Positions 1-10,250 of a DNA stretch of 64,000 nucleotides are shown one piece after another. Below the pieces are notes generated by a model, which was given only the letters and a program-made list of their open reading frames with translations, was not told where the DNA came from and did no database searches. The stretch is from Hermatobates lingyangjiaoensis (taxonomy: Eukaryota; Arthropoda; Insecta; Hemiptera; Hermatobatidae). Position 1 is the stretch's first letter; the number at the start of each line of letters is the position of its first letter. The DNA is taken from assembly GCA_026182355.1 (NCBI GenBank), contig JAPFBL010000048.1, positions 496,001 to 560,000 on the forward strand, in the 5' to 3' direction. A program made the translations under genes and the position numbers.

Positions 1-331
1 GCTAATTTTTCTCCATGCTGATAATAGAATAAGACCTTTCAGTTAAACTCAGTTGCATAAATTCATGCAGTCTGCTCATTACATTTTCAAGAAGGGATAA
101 AAGTTATTTATGGTCACAATTACTCGAAACTTTAAAAAAAATCTCGGACACTGTAAATAAACAACGCATGACCTGACAGGTTCATAATGTAGATGACTGC
201 TGGATGGTAAACCGTTTATTTACCTATCAGGTAGTGGATCGTACTATCAATGCTACAGTTTAAATAATAGTAAAATGCGCTGGGCACATTAAAACATGCT
301 AAGAAGCTTACTAGAGCCTGGCTAAAGTTAC

Positions 332-519
332 CTAGAAAATAGCATGCAACATCCAAAGCCACCCACTGTTCTGAAATGAATGTAGAAGAAACCATCTGCG
401 GGTGTCAAGGCTCTCGATGATGTCAGCCCCAAAGTCACCACACAAGGCCTGTGTCTGTAAGCTGCTGGGCCAAGGATGGACCAAGGCGCGTGGTTAACGC
501 CGGCAGTCCTTGAATCCTG
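332..519 (-). CDS. Weak candidate internal exon, unknown protein
   Basis: On the minus strand a GC-richer segment begins after a pyrimidine-rich stretch ending TTTTCTGCAG (a good 3' splice site) and ends at TCTAG|GTAACT (a passable 5' splice site). The frame is open across the 188 nt and its stop falls only across the donor. The peptide starts Q-D-S-R-T-A-G-V, contains three cysteines (one single, one CC pair), and matches no family I recognise. A second frame is also open for about 27 codons, so the reading frame is uncertain. It could equally be part of an unrecognised repeat. Confidence 0.22.
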
Positions 520-680
520 CTGCAGAAAACTAATTCTAAACAACAAAGTACCTATAAGTTTCCTTTTTACTTTACTATAAGTAAAGTATAGTGATCGTGA
601 AAAAATTCGATCACGAGATTTTGACGGAATTACATGTTTTGAGGCCCCAAAAGTCGTTTTATGAAGTTTTTTCGATGATG

Positions 681-707
681 TCTGTGTGTGTGTGTGTGTG
701 TGTGTGG
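681..707. repeat. (TG)n microsatellite
   Basis: Uninterrupted TG dinucleotides, seen directly. Translation of this tract gives a meaningless His-Thr string. Confidence 0.9.
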
Positions 708-719
708 GTGAGTGTGTTA

Positions 720-2350
720 GCATTACTTGTTACCACGCTACGGTCCAGAACCTTTGATGGATCAAGTTGATAAGAATTATGCATGAAGAGAAAGTCACTT
801 TTTTTGCCAAAAATCGTTTTTTAGAAAACATTTTTTTCTCTTAAACTACTAACTCTACAGTTTTGAAAATTTGGCATTATCTTTGAGGTTACAAATGGAA
901 CAAACAAAAAATAAATTCAGCATTCTAAAGCAACGGAATTTTGTTTTATAAAATGTAAAAATTTTGGCTTATATTCAATCTCAAAGCTTGTGAGAGCCAT
1001 ACAAGCCATACTGTTTGACAGGTCAAAATGAAACTATGCCTAAAGATAGAAAATTATGTGTAGAATGAGTTGAACTAATTTTTTTTTAAATTACATTCTT
1101 CAAAGGGGCGTTACAGTACGATTTCTGTTTTCAGAAAATGTTTTTTTGACGCTAAACTGCTCATTAATAACTCATGAAAATTTGAGCAAAAGTGGAACAT
1201 AACATTAGGTATTCATAAAAAAAAATTCATGAAGTTTCAATTACGGGAAAGTGCAATAACGCTATCAAAACTGTTTGTTTATCCTAGAAATAAGGGATCA
1301 CCTGCTATACTTGTCGCATTTTTGATAATTTTTCAGAATGTTTATATTGACTTAAAAATTTTTTGAGCAAATCCACTGAGATAAAATTTATTTATAAAAG
1401 GAAAACATTAAATAATTTATTGACTTATACCAGATATAAGAGGAATACATTTTTACATGTAAAAAATCATCGCCAATAAACATTAATAAATCGCGAAATG
1501 ATGGATAAATTGGCATGATGGATTTGTCTCATAAAATGCTGTAATAAATCTTTATATTGCACTTTTGAGCAAAACTTAATATCACTTATAATTACTTTAT
1601 CTTTGTGAATTGTAGTATCTTTCCATGTTATTGAAATGTGACGAATGAACTCTTTCCTCAAGAAAGAGGATTTATGTTTGTTGAGAAATATCCAGTTTTT
1701 ACACTATTTTAGTCTGCTAGTTCATATTTATTATTTTCAAAAATGAGAAGCTCTCAACTATAAAAGATTTAAATTATATTGAATATATGGCTTCGACTTT
1801 TAGTTGAGTTTGTAAACTGGCTAATTACTAATATATTGGTTCTCAATATACATTCATAGCAAGCTTATAAGACAGTACAGAAGGCAGGAAAAAGATAAAA
1901 TTCCATCAGAAAAAATTGGTATCTATGATTTTTGATAAAGGGGAAGGAAAGTGATTTTTTTAAATACTAAGGAGTCCCTGTATAATAATTCTATAAACGA
2001 CCAAAAATGTTCAACATAATACAAAATGGAAATCTTTTGTTTAAAGATTAATAAATGTAATTATCGTACATCCTTAATTATAAATGATCTTAAAACGACA
2101 TTTTTTCTTTGATGTTTGTGATGTTTTTTAGAGAAAATAAGAGTATTTTCCTGTTTTAAATTTGAAAATTGCACTTAAATATTCAATGAAGAAGGAGGTG
2201 AAGTAAACGATGTAAGAAATCCACTGGCTATTTGAACAAAGCCTATAACATAATCGCCCTTCGAGAAATTGTATTTAATAGTATGAAATTCAAGAGGTAG
2301 ATCTTAAGGATTTATAGGAGCTACATATGCAGTAAGAGAAGGTTGGTGTT
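720..2350. other. AT-rich DNA with no recognisable gene
   Basis: Many homopolymer A and T runs, stops in all frames, and no transposon ends, tRNA boxes or splice-bounded coding block that I could support. Confidence 0.6.
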
Positions 2351-2351
2351 A

Positions 2352-2658
2352 TTTGTTATGCTATTTGATAATATAATATCAAATTCAATATTTCTATTAA
2401 CGGACTTATTTTTACACTATTGTGACTATTTATAAAAAATTAAAAGGAAACCTCATAATACAGAGTTTATCATATTAAATAATGGAAGTAAAACAAAGTT
2501 ACTTTTAGTTGTTATGGTATAATAATATGAAATTCAATACCTGTAGTAACTTATTTATATTTGACATTATTATGATCACTTATAATAAAAAAAAGGAAAT
2601 TTTATAATATGTAGTTTATATATTCAATAAAGCTAGTAAAGCCAAGTTATTCTTATCA
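2352..2658. repeat. Diverged tandem duplication, about 155-bp unit
   Basis: Two adjacent segments, roughly 2352-2508 and 2509-2658, share a series of landmarks in the same order: TTGTTATG, AAATTCAATA, ACTTATTT, TTATNATCA or a related block, AAAAGGAAA, AGTTTAT, and a closing AAGTTA. They look like two old copies of one unit. No coding potential is visible. Confidence 0.5.
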
Positions 2659-2659
2659 A

Positions 2660-3798
2660 AGTATAAAATAGATTACAAATGATTTTTAAAACGTTGAATG
2701 GAATTCAATTCAGGTTCATAGAGTTTTCTGTGTTGTCTAATATAGCATGTTCTCAGTAGTGTACGTGATTTTTTTTTAAACATAATAAAATGTTCGACAT
2801 CAGAGATGTCGTAAAGCAATCAATGCTTGATCATGTACAATTCCAAGTACTCCTAGACTTTCTCTACCTTAATAAAATTGAATTAAACAAAATTCACGAC
2901 TCCCAATATTGAATCTACCTGGTAAAATGACTCACTTTAAATAATATGAATAAATAAAAAATTATTAATATTTTGATATAGGATAATGCTATATACAATA
3001 ACATTCAATAATACATGTTAATTTGACCTTTACTAGTAAAAATATAACTTCTTTAACAAGCAATTATAAAACATTTATAAATATACAGTTTTATTAAATT
3101 AAAATTGGATGTATTTCAATTTTTGTGGGGGGTACTCTGCAATTTTATTCTGCTATAACTTGTACATCTTGTGCTACATTTTCATGGAGATGAAAATATA
3201 GAAATCTTTATGCTTTGTACAAAATACACACATTAAATTAAAAAAAAATTATTAATTGTTAAAAAAATATTACAAACATAGTAATAGATTATATTTCATC
3301 AATTTTTTTTCTAATTTGAACTTTGATGGGAATCTATGCATTATAGTGTTGTAGATAATGTAAATGTTAATAATATAATAATATGAACAATAACAACGTT
3401 AAGTGGTTCAAATAATTTTAATCGGAATAAGATAAATGCATAACCGTTCGCATGTATAACAACAAGGGCTGTTTTACACTTATTATACACAATTATTTTT
3501 GGAAAAATTGGCATAATTGTTCTAAATCTCATTTATATAAAATAGTTTTACTCTTTAGAATTCTCTCTATTAGATGCACGCTCAAATATTGGTTAGTATT
3601 TTTTAGAGGTTATTATCAAGATAGGCAGCATTGTTCATATCTTCAATATACCTTATCTCTGTCTATATTTACAGATGCAATTTTTATTCAAAAAATAAAA
3701 ATTAAAAATACAGATTACCCTACATCAACTTTACTGTAAGTAATACTAATATTTAATTCGTCAACAATAAATTGGTTTTTGTTTTATTTTAATTTACT
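2660..3798. other. AT-rich DNA with no supportable gene
   Basis: A frame at 3452-3739 is open, but its composition is that of the background and it matches nothing. A fair acceptor (ctatatttacag) occurs inside it near 3675, but the following sequence has no coding character. Confidence 0.5.
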
Positions 3799-4294
3799 AA
3801 CTATCGTAACTATCGTTACTATAGTATAGTTACTCGTAACTATCGTTACTATAGTATAGTTACTCGCAACTATCGTTACTATAGTATAGTTACTCGTAAC
3901 TATCGTTACTATAGTATAGTTACTCGGAACTATCGTTACTATAGTATAGTTACCCGCAACTATCGTTACTATAGTATAGTTACTCGTAACTATCGTTACT
4001 ATAGTATAGTTACTCGTAACTATCGTTACTATAGTATAGTTACTCGCAACTATCGTTACTATAGCATAGTTACTCGCAACTATCGTTACTATAGTATAGT
4101 TACTCGTAACTATCGTTACTATAGTATAGTTACTCGTAACTATCGTTACTATAGTATAGTTACTCGTAACTATCGTTACTATAGTATAGTTACTCGTAAC
4201 TATCGTTACTATAGTATAGTTACTCGTAACTATCGTTACTATAGTATAGTTACTCGTAACTATCGTTACTATAGTATAGTTACTCGTAACTATC
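3799..4294. repeat. 30-bp tandem satellite array, about 16 copies
   Basis: The unit reads AACTATCGTTACTATAGTAT then AGTTACTCGT, repeated with very few substitutions (for example CTCGCAAC or CTCGGAAC for CTCGTAAC). Each junction contains GTAAC-tatc-GTTAC, a perfect 5-bp inverted repeat, and the middle CTATAGTATAG is nearly palindromic, so the array can form serial hairpins. The low divergence implies recent expansion or ongoing homogenisation. Confidence 0.95.
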
Positions 4295-5138
4295 TTGATA
4301 AAATTTTAATATACCATCCGGTAAAGTATTATCAAACTTAAGCTAGTAATTTAATGAGTTTATATCTTATATTACAGATATATAACTTTAGTAAATTATA
4401 ACACATTTTAAATCAGTGATCTGGATCTATCAGACAAGTTATTATTGGGATCTGCTGAGACTGGTGGGGCCTGAGACCCATGGGACTCCGTGCGCAGCTT
4501 ATAGCATGTGACCTATCTAGCTTCATTTTTTCCTTGTTAATATCAGCTTTAAATTTTCTCAAGATATTCTTAATGTATATTATTTCATCTCTATTCTTTA
4601 AAGGGATGGTTTTCCAAAAATATCTTCCTCTTCAAATTGATTGCCTCGCTTTCAGATGGAATGTCATTAAACATTTCTCCAAATTTCAGCTTGAGTCTCC
4701 CTTATTCGTATGATTTGAATTGCATCTTACATAAGTAGTAGTTAAGAAAACGTGTTACAGATAGATATTGTACATATATTTATAAATCATTAAATAATAA
4801 GCTATAGCATTTTCTTATAAATGCAAATTAAGTTCAATGCGTTTTTCAGTTAAAAAAACTGATACGCAATTTGATGAAAATAAAAAATGAGAAAATCTGA
4901 TAATTTTGTTTATCAGCTTTATATTCTTTTTAAATTCAATATTTTTATATATTTGTTGATATTTTCTGCTTTCGTCTCTTTTATTCTTCTTTAAATTGCT
5001 TTGAATCTCAACTCCTTGTTTTTTTTATTTTCTCCTTCGTGGCAGCACTCCATTAACCCTCTAAACAGAGAGCTGTTCAGTTGACTGTCGTCCTTCCATC
5101 AATTTACTTCCTCCTAAATATTTAGTAGTGGTGATAAT
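4295..5138. other. AT-rich spacer, no gene
   Basis: A GC-richer patch near 4460-4520 (GAGACCCATGGGACTCCGTG) resembles another at about 20405-20430 (GAGACTCATGGAGCTCGTG), which suggests a shared dispersed repeat. Nothing else is recognisable. Confidence 0.4.
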
Positions 5139-5527
5139 TTGTCAAACAGACTTGTCAATAACTCTATTGAGAGAAACCGAAAAAACTGTTGTGTATACAG
5201 AATTCCTTGCAAGGATTTCGAGTTAGCCTACATTGGACAGACAGGAAAGAAATTAACACAAGGATTAAGCAACATCAGTATTCTGTCAGAAGACAGGACG
5301 ATAAAAGTGCCTTTTTTCTACACATTAGAGACAAAAATCACTTAATTAACTGGGAAGAAGCAAAGGAGTTGGTATTTATGTCATGTGAAAGAAGAAGAAA
5401 CATTGTTGAAAGCACCCTCATAAAAGGCTTTTCTAAGAATTTAGTCAACATTAGTCCAGGTCTTTTTAAATTGGATGAATTTCTAATTGAAGGAATCGTT
5501 AAACAAATCAAACTATTTCTAATATAA
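5139..5527 (+). pseudogene. Penelope-like element GIY-YIG endonuclease, frameshifted fragment
   Basis: The first frame reads CCVYRIPCKDFELAYIGQTGK. The V-Y-R-I-P-C and Y-I-G-Q-T-G-K blocks are the GIY and YIG motifs of the PLE endonuclease. A frameshift near 5255 moves the rest into the next frame, which continues RIKQHQYSVRR, then ALAxH-equivalent residues (AFFLHIRDK), then NWEEAK and E-S-T-L-I-K, all usual in the C-terminal part of this domain. In intact PLEs this nuclease follows the reverse transcriptase and nicks the target for reverse transcription. Here it lies upstream of an RT fragment, so the two belong to different copies or a rearranged one. A ribozyme-like motif follows about 90 bp downstream. 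Confidence 0.85.
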
Positions 5528-5615
5528 TAGGGGAAAATACTGTAAATGATGCCAATCTTCATCCTACTTTAAATCAAAATCCATAACCTGTCAACTACTC
5601 GTATTCACTTGCTCT

Positions 5616-5641
5616 CTGACGACGTGAAGACGAAAGGCCTC
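5616..5641 (+). ncRNA. Hammerhead-like motif, AGGCCT family
   Basis: CTGACGA (5616-5622), one extra C, a short GT/AC stem with loop GAAG, GAA (5632-5634), palindrome AGGCCT (5635-5640), then C. This is the layout of a minimal type I hammerhead whose stem III is too short to form alone but could form between two molecules. It sits downstream of the endonuclease fragment, where PLE terminal repeats carry such ribozymes. Stem II is weak, so activity is uncertain. Confidence 0.5.
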
Positions 5642-5830
5642 AGATGGATTATCTTCAATCATTTGTGGTGAGTTACCTAAATATATATATATTTTGGAGC
5701 AATATTATATTTAGGAAGCAGCCCTTCAATTGTAGAATTTCTATTAAAAACAATTCCTATTTTTAATTTTATACCTTTTCTGTTTAATTTAACCATTCTT
5801 GAAATCAATAAATTAATCAAATGCGCAAAT

Positions 5831-6496
5831 ATGGGCAAAAAAGAAAAAGTGTTAAAACCTGTTATTGGAAAGTATAGACCTGGATATCTCTATGGAAATG
5901 TTAAAAGTATCAAACCTGGCTATCCTCTGAGACCCATAATATCGCAAGAGACAACGCCAGCTTATGAAACAGCAAAATCCCTGAATAAGATTATACCTGT
6001 TCACCACCCAGCAAAATACCTTCCCAAGTCAAGCGATGAATTTCTCAAAATATTAAAAGTCACACAACCTAAGGGAACTATGGCCTCTTTGGATGTAGAA
6101 TCACTCTTCAATAGTGTGCCAATTCTGGAACAATAGAGGTTATTTGTAATATGGTTTATAACCACACTACTCCCTCCACCATTTAAACGACAAGCTATAA
6201 AAGATTTACTTACTGCTCGCACAACCAAAAAGTGATTCTGCCACATCGATGGAAGCCTATACTTGCAGACGGATGGCGTGGCCATGGTTTCCCCACTTGG
6301 GGTCACATTTGCCAATTTTTACATGGGTAACCTTGAAAATTCGATTATGACTCGATATCCAGCCTGGAAGCTTCATATACGAGTATACAAGTATTTCGAG
6401 TATGCCGATGACTGCTTCGTGATGATCGATAAACCTCAATATACAGAAGAAATTAAATCAATTCATTTTTTCCAATGGCCACATTTTTTTGATTAA
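5831..6496 (+). pseudogene. Penelope-like element reverse transcriptase, fragmentary
   Basis: The first part (5831-6136) contains GYLYGNVKSIKPGYPLRPII, then TPAYETAK, and SLDVESLFNSVP: the fingers and motif A region of PLE reverse transcriptase, with D in LDVESLF as a catalytic aspartate. A stop and frameshift follow. The second part (6263-6496) has DGVAMVSPLGVTFANFYMGN (motif B) and EYADDCFVMI (motif C; the two D residues are catalytic). The palm is therefore present in two broken pieces and the thumb is missing. It is on the same strand as the endonuclease fragment upstream, but in the reverse of the normal RT-then-nuclease order. Confidence 0.9.
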
Positions 6497-6739
6497 TATA
6501 GTTTTTAAGAGTTTTGTCAAATTCACTGTTACTATAAAACCTGTTTTAAATTTTCTACCGCTCTGTTGAAGATGCTCCAATCTGCTGAGATTTGAAATGC
6601 TCAGTGTATTAATGTTTTGATTGTGTCATATTTATATTTGTGGGACATTCACTCCTGCTATTAGGTTATATCCCAGTGTGTCTTGGCTTGAAAAACATTA
6701 CTGTTGATAACTTATTATCATTTGCACATATCTTCACAT

Positions 6740-7110
6740 CAGAGATTTAATGTTGTTATTTATACCCACCTCATGGGTAAACTTTTGTATCGACTTCTCT
6801 GCAAATTTTATTTTTATGTCCATAAGCATTTCAAGGTTCCTAACTACTAAAAACAATCATCCACATAGGGTCAATAAATGTCGGGCTTCCATGGTTTATC
6901 ATCCTTCAAACTTTTATTCTTCAAATTGCATATATAAAAATTGGCAAAAGTGTCACCCAGTGGAGATTCCATGACTACGCTGTCAACTTGTCGATGCAAC
7001 GTTCCGTCGATATGTTTAAAAGGGTTTTTCATTGTACATGCCTACAATAGCTTTTCCAATATTCGGAGAGGCAATAGCGGGATGATTATAAACCCCATCA
7101 CAGATTATAT
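6740..7110 (-). pseudogene. Second PLE reverse transcriptase fragment, opposite strand
   Basis: Read on the minus strand from about 7030, the peptide runs HIDGTLHRQVDSVVMESPLG, then DTFANFYICNLKN, a stop, and PYVDDCF. These are PLE RT motifs B and C with the catalytic Y-V-D-D box. A one-base deletion right after YVDDCF shifts the frame into VVRNLEMLMDIKIKFAEK and a HEVG-type ending. It lies head to head with the plus-strand RT fragment and is clearly dead. Confidence 0.8.
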
Positions 7111-7177
7111 TATGTGTATGATCATATAATATAACATATAAATAATCACAGATATACCTGACTGTGAAACCCTGCTA

Positions 7178-7350
7178 CAATTATTCCAGGGAATAGAATA
7201 TATTATATTGCTTTTAATTAGTTTCTTGATAGCTGATTTAGTGTTAGTAAAAATGTATGTATTTAATTTTTTCATTACTTTATATGTTATTTTAAAGTTT
7301 AAACATTATATTAAAATCAACATAATATATTCTATTCCCTGAAATAATTG
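7178..7350. repeat. Inverted-repeat element with 33-bp terminal arms
   Basis: The left arm (7178-7210) and right arm (7318-7350) are reverse complements with about two mismatches; each includes CAGGGAATAGAATATATTAT. The roughly 107-bp interior is AT-rich and not symmetrical. The form is that of a MITE or foldback element, but I see no clear target duplication and cannot assign a superfamily. Confidence 0.6.
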
Positions 7351-7740
7351 AAATAATGTATACATATGTCAAACCAAACAATATCTAAAGGATAGATTAG
7401 CGTTACACCAATCAAAAGTTAAAAATAAAAAAATGTTTTGTGCCTTAGCCTCTCACTCAATTAAAAATCAACACACGTTTCAATTTGAAAATCAATTCAT
7501 TTTAGATTATGAAACTTCATACAATAAAATATTGATAAAAGAAATGATTCACATAAAAAATACTAATAATACTTGCAATAAAAAAAACCAATACTAATAA
7601 TTTAAGTTGGGTTTATAGTTCCATTATAAATAGCTAATGTACCAATGTTATCTTAGTTTATATTGCCATGGATTAATTGTAATACATAAAAAAAAGAATA
7701 TTTTCAATAAATGTCACTGGGTAGCAACACATTAGAATTT

Positions 7741-7960
7741 AACAGATTAAAGTTTGTCTATTTTAGTTTTTGATGGGTTCATAGTGTAGGTTAATGGCGG
7801 AGCAAAGTTGATATTTGTTGTTATGATTAATGTAAAGTAGGTATGATAAAGTCCATTGTTTTTTGTTAGTTTATAGCCCTGAGGATGTCTTAAAATAAAG
7901 ACGAAACGTTGGCGAAAAGGTGATTTCATATATTAACCCTGACCAAATTCCAAGAAGAAG
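7741..7960 (+). mobile_element. PLE-type terminal repeat with ribozyme motif
   Basis: This segment carries the hammerhead-like motif at 7879-7910. Its first 73 bp (7741-7813) recur without change at 9773-9845. It ends about at the long (TA)n tract where a PLE endonuclease fragment begins. Its position and ribozyme suggest the terminal repeat of a PLE or a non-autonomous relative. Confidence 0.5.
7879..7910 (+). ncRNA. Hammerhead-like motif, ACGT family
   Basis: CTGAGGA (7879-7885), extra T, stem II GTCTT/AAGAC (7887-7891 with 7898-7902; five perfect pairs, loop AAAATA), GAA (7903-7905), palindrome ACGT (7906-7909), then T. All core positions of a hammerhead are present except for the additional base between A9 and stem II. 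Confidence 0.6.
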
Positions 7961-7965
7961 AAAAA

Positions 7966-7966
<1 letters not shown>

Positions 7967-8016
<50 letters not shown>
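7967..8016. repeat. (TA)n tract at PLE junction
   Basis: About 25 TA units separate the ribozyme-bearing segment from a 5'-truncated PLE endonuclease fragment. Similar tracts bound nearly every PLE piece in the window. Confidence 0.95.
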
Positions 8017-8017
<1 letters not shown>

Positions 8018-8181
8018 CCCAGGCTCCCACAAGCTCGGCGCTGTTATTAGGGAGTTCTTTCCTATACTTTCTTCTTCTTCGTCAACTTCTCCTATTTTCC
8101 CCTACTTTTTCCTACCGTAAACCTTTCAACCTTAAATCCATTTTCACCCATATTTCGAACAGCCCCTGTGCTAGCAGAGGG

Positions 8182-8598
8182 ATGCAGCAATGTGAACGCC
8201 GTAACTGCCAAACCTGTCCCCTAATTAACTCCAGTCCTTACTTTACTTCCCCTCTTAGTAACAAGTCCTATCCTGTTCCTTCTGATACATCTTGCACTTC
8301 CTGTAACTGCGATTACCGTTTGGAGTGTACTCGATGTGATGATTTTTACCTTGGCTTGGCTTCAACCAAGCTGAGCCTGCGTATGAACAATCACAGGGCG
8401 TCCGATGGTCAGCGCAGAGACTTACCCATAGCTATCCATGCTAATTCCCATGACCTCCCTTTCAATGATTGTTTCAGGGTACAAATCCTCAAACAAATCC
8501 CCGAGTCTAATTCCCATGTCACCATTAGAGCTTCCGAAGAGGCATTCATATGCCTTCTTGGGGCTCGCTCTCCTCCTGGTCTTAACCTGTACCGTTAA
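8182..8598 (+). pseudogene. PLE C-terminal region: Cys-rich linker and GIY-YIG endonuclease
   Basis: The frame is open for 138 residues but represents only the C-terminus of a PLE protein. Residues 4-13 give C-x4-C-x2-C (CERRNCQTC), and residues about 37-54 hold a second cysteine group (CTSCNCDYRLECTRC). DYRLECTRCDDFYLG corresponds to the GIY...YIG core with the first Y in YRLEC and YLG for YIG; LSLRMNNHR is the following conserved Arg-bearing helix. ASEEAFICLLGARSPPGLNL is the usual C-terminal end, with the E expected to bind metal. No reverse transcriptase is attached, so the copy is 5'-truncated. The open frame suggests fairly recent insertion. Confidence 0.85.
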
Positions 8599-8799
8599 TT
8601 TTTTTTTTTGCATTTTTATTATTTATTGTCTTCATTATTATTTCGTATTATATACTTTTTATCTTGTTTTATAAATAAATATTGGAGGGATTTCTATTTT
8701 TCCTCACCTCCGCTGGGGGGCAGCATTGTGGTGGTTCCACGAGTTACTCTGGAGGCCAGTAGCAGTTTGCTTCTCAACGCGAGTCCTTCGCACTTCTTC

Positions 8800-8825
8800 C
8801 CGATGACGACGGATGTCGAAATATC
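8800..8825 (+). ncRNA. Hammerhead-like motif, ATAT family
   Basis: CCGATGA (8800-8806; U4 replaced by C), extra C, stem II GAC/GTC (8808-8810 with 8815-8817, loop GGAT), GAA (8818-8820), palindrome ATAT (8821-8824), then C. It keeps the plan of the other motifs, but the changed core base would be expected to weaken cleavage. The same sequence is at 14868-14892 on the other strand. Confidence 0.45.
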
Positions 8826-8915
8826 GAAGTGAGTTCTGTAGTGTCTTTCTGTGTTCTTTTCTCTGTGTTAAAGTGTATACATATATATATATATATATTA
8901 TATATATATATATAT

Positions 8916-9060
8916 GATCAAACCAAAATATGAAATATGAAAAAAGGACTAAGACCTTTCAACCGTAACAAGTGGTCTTTGTCAGAGTCAAAAACCCACT
9001 AGCTTGTTACGATTGAAAGATCTTTCTCATTCTTAATTCACATGTTTATGTGAAATATTA
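8916..9060 (-). mobile_element. Decayed head-to-head pair of PLE 3' ends (AGATCT family)
   Basis: A minus-strand motif (8951-8985: CTGACAA, stem II, GAA, AGACCT-type hexamer of the minus strand AGGTCT) is followed by part of a plus-strand copy (TTGTTACGATTGAAAGATCT, near 9004-9023). Better copies are at 36842-36876 and 45270-45384. (TA)n tracts border both sides. Confidence 0.55.
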
Positions 9061-9110
9061 CATATATATATATATATTATATATATATATATATATAATA
9101 TATATATCAT
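9061..9110. repeat. (TA)n tract with interruptions
   Basis: TA repeats broken by ATTATA, lying between two ribozyme-type inverted elements. Confidence 0.85.
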
Positions 9111-9150
9111 ACTGTTCTTTTTCTTAACCACTCTATTCATATGTCTTGAG

Positions 9151-9320
9151 ATTTTTTTGAGGGTTTTTTGTCTAGATATTAAAAAAAAAACTTCTTTGCT
9201 AACGTTGTAACATATATTTATCTGTATCAATGGTTTTATCCCTGAGAACACATAAATATATGTCAAAACGTTGGCAAAGAAGTTTTTTTTAATATCTAGA
9301 CCAAAAACCCTCAAAAAATA
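9151..9320. mobile_element. Inverted pair of PLE-type ends, arms about 70 bp
   Basis: Arms 9151-9220 and about 9253-9320 are reverse complements with few differences; both include CTAGATATT and CTTCTTTGC. Near the centre CTGAGAACACATAAATATA and TGTCAAAACGTTGGC resemble a decayed hammerhead (stem II ACATA/TATGT, ACGT palindrome), with changes at G8 and G12. The construction matches the twin elements elsewhere in the window. Confidence 0.5.
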
Positions 9321-10250
9321 TCAATACACCCACACACATATGTCTATGTGTGGTTGGTCACACCTCTCTTTTTTCCTCTTAAAAACAGTTGAAATCAGAA
9401 ATGAGTAATATAGTTGTAGTTTTTCTTTTTATTTGTGTTTGCTTATTAACTTTATACTATACGGATATATTATATATACTCGTATATATTGTGTCGAGAG
9501 GTCTCATGTAAGGAAAATGATTAAGTGATTTTCATAAATTATTTTAATATCAACGAAATCGTTTATCCCACTTAATGTCTTTGTTTAATTAATAATTATA
9601 TTTTCATTTCATAACAGTTTGTTGCGCCTTCTATCCGTGTTTTGAAGGGAATAAAATCATGATTTACCTTAAGCAACAACAAATATCTCCACAATAAAAG
9701 TTGATGCAGCGTTTCTGGTCACAACTGAACGGTAAAAATACGCTATTACAAGTAAGTCATAATGAAATAAAAAACAGATTAAAGTTTGTCTATTTTAGTT
9801 TTTGATGGGTTCATAGTGTAGGTTAATGGCGGAGCAAAGTTGATAAGTTATTCCGGCGAGGTTTAGGGCAGTGGTAATGACCCGGTGCCCAATATTTATG
9901 GCTCACTGTTAAGAGCAACCCACGTTTGCACAACCGACCAACCCAAAACTTCTTTCCCTTAAACCACTTTCTAGATTAGAGCAGTAAAACTACTTTTAAG
10001 GGTGAAAACTTTAAATTATCTTTTCTAAATTTGTTATCTTTCACTCTTCTATCTGATAATATACAATGCTAATTAGGGTAAACAACAAATTTCTTTTCTT
10101 GCTGATCCAAGAACAAGGTTTTTTATTTTTTATCCATCATTTGTTTACTACAGTTGACTTTAACTATGGTTTTGACACCATAATTGAATGTTTAAAATTG
10201 TTATTTGAACAATTTTAGTTTGTGATTCATTGACTTACTTCTCAGTTTAT
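9321..10250. other. No gene; contains a 73-bp exact repeat of 7741-7813
   Basis: 9773-9845 duplicates 7741-7813 base for base. A GC-richer patch follows to about 9960 (GCAGTGGTAATGACCCGGTG) and is probably unidentified transposon DNA. The rest is AT-rich. Confidence 0.6.

Larger units (their letters stand above)
8017..8880 (+). mobile_element. 5'-truncated Penelope-like element, copy 1
   Basis: Starts directly at a (TA)n tract and ends at another (8881-8917). It contains a cysteine-rich plus GIY-YIG coding end, an AT-rich 3' untranslated part, and a GC-richer 3' end with a ribozyme-like motif at 8800-8825. A close copy in inverse orientation lies at about 14820-15681, likewise flanked by (TA)n. 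Confidence 0.75.

Noticed and set aside
3452..3739. 95-codon open frame with a nearby acceptor-like and GTAAGT sequence
   Set aside because: Background AT composition and no conserved motif; chance splice-like words are common in such DNA.
3799..4294. CRISPR-like regular repeats
   Set aside because: Units are directly adjacent with no unique spacers, and the genome is eukaryotic; it is a tandem satellite.
6941..7129. Plus-strand open frame of 62 codons
   Set aside because: It is antisense to the minus-strand PLE reverse transcriptase fragment.
8422..8674. Open frames overlapping the PLE nuclease on both strands
   Set aside because: They are alternative readings of the same coding sequence; the same frames recur at the inverted copy (15019-15303).
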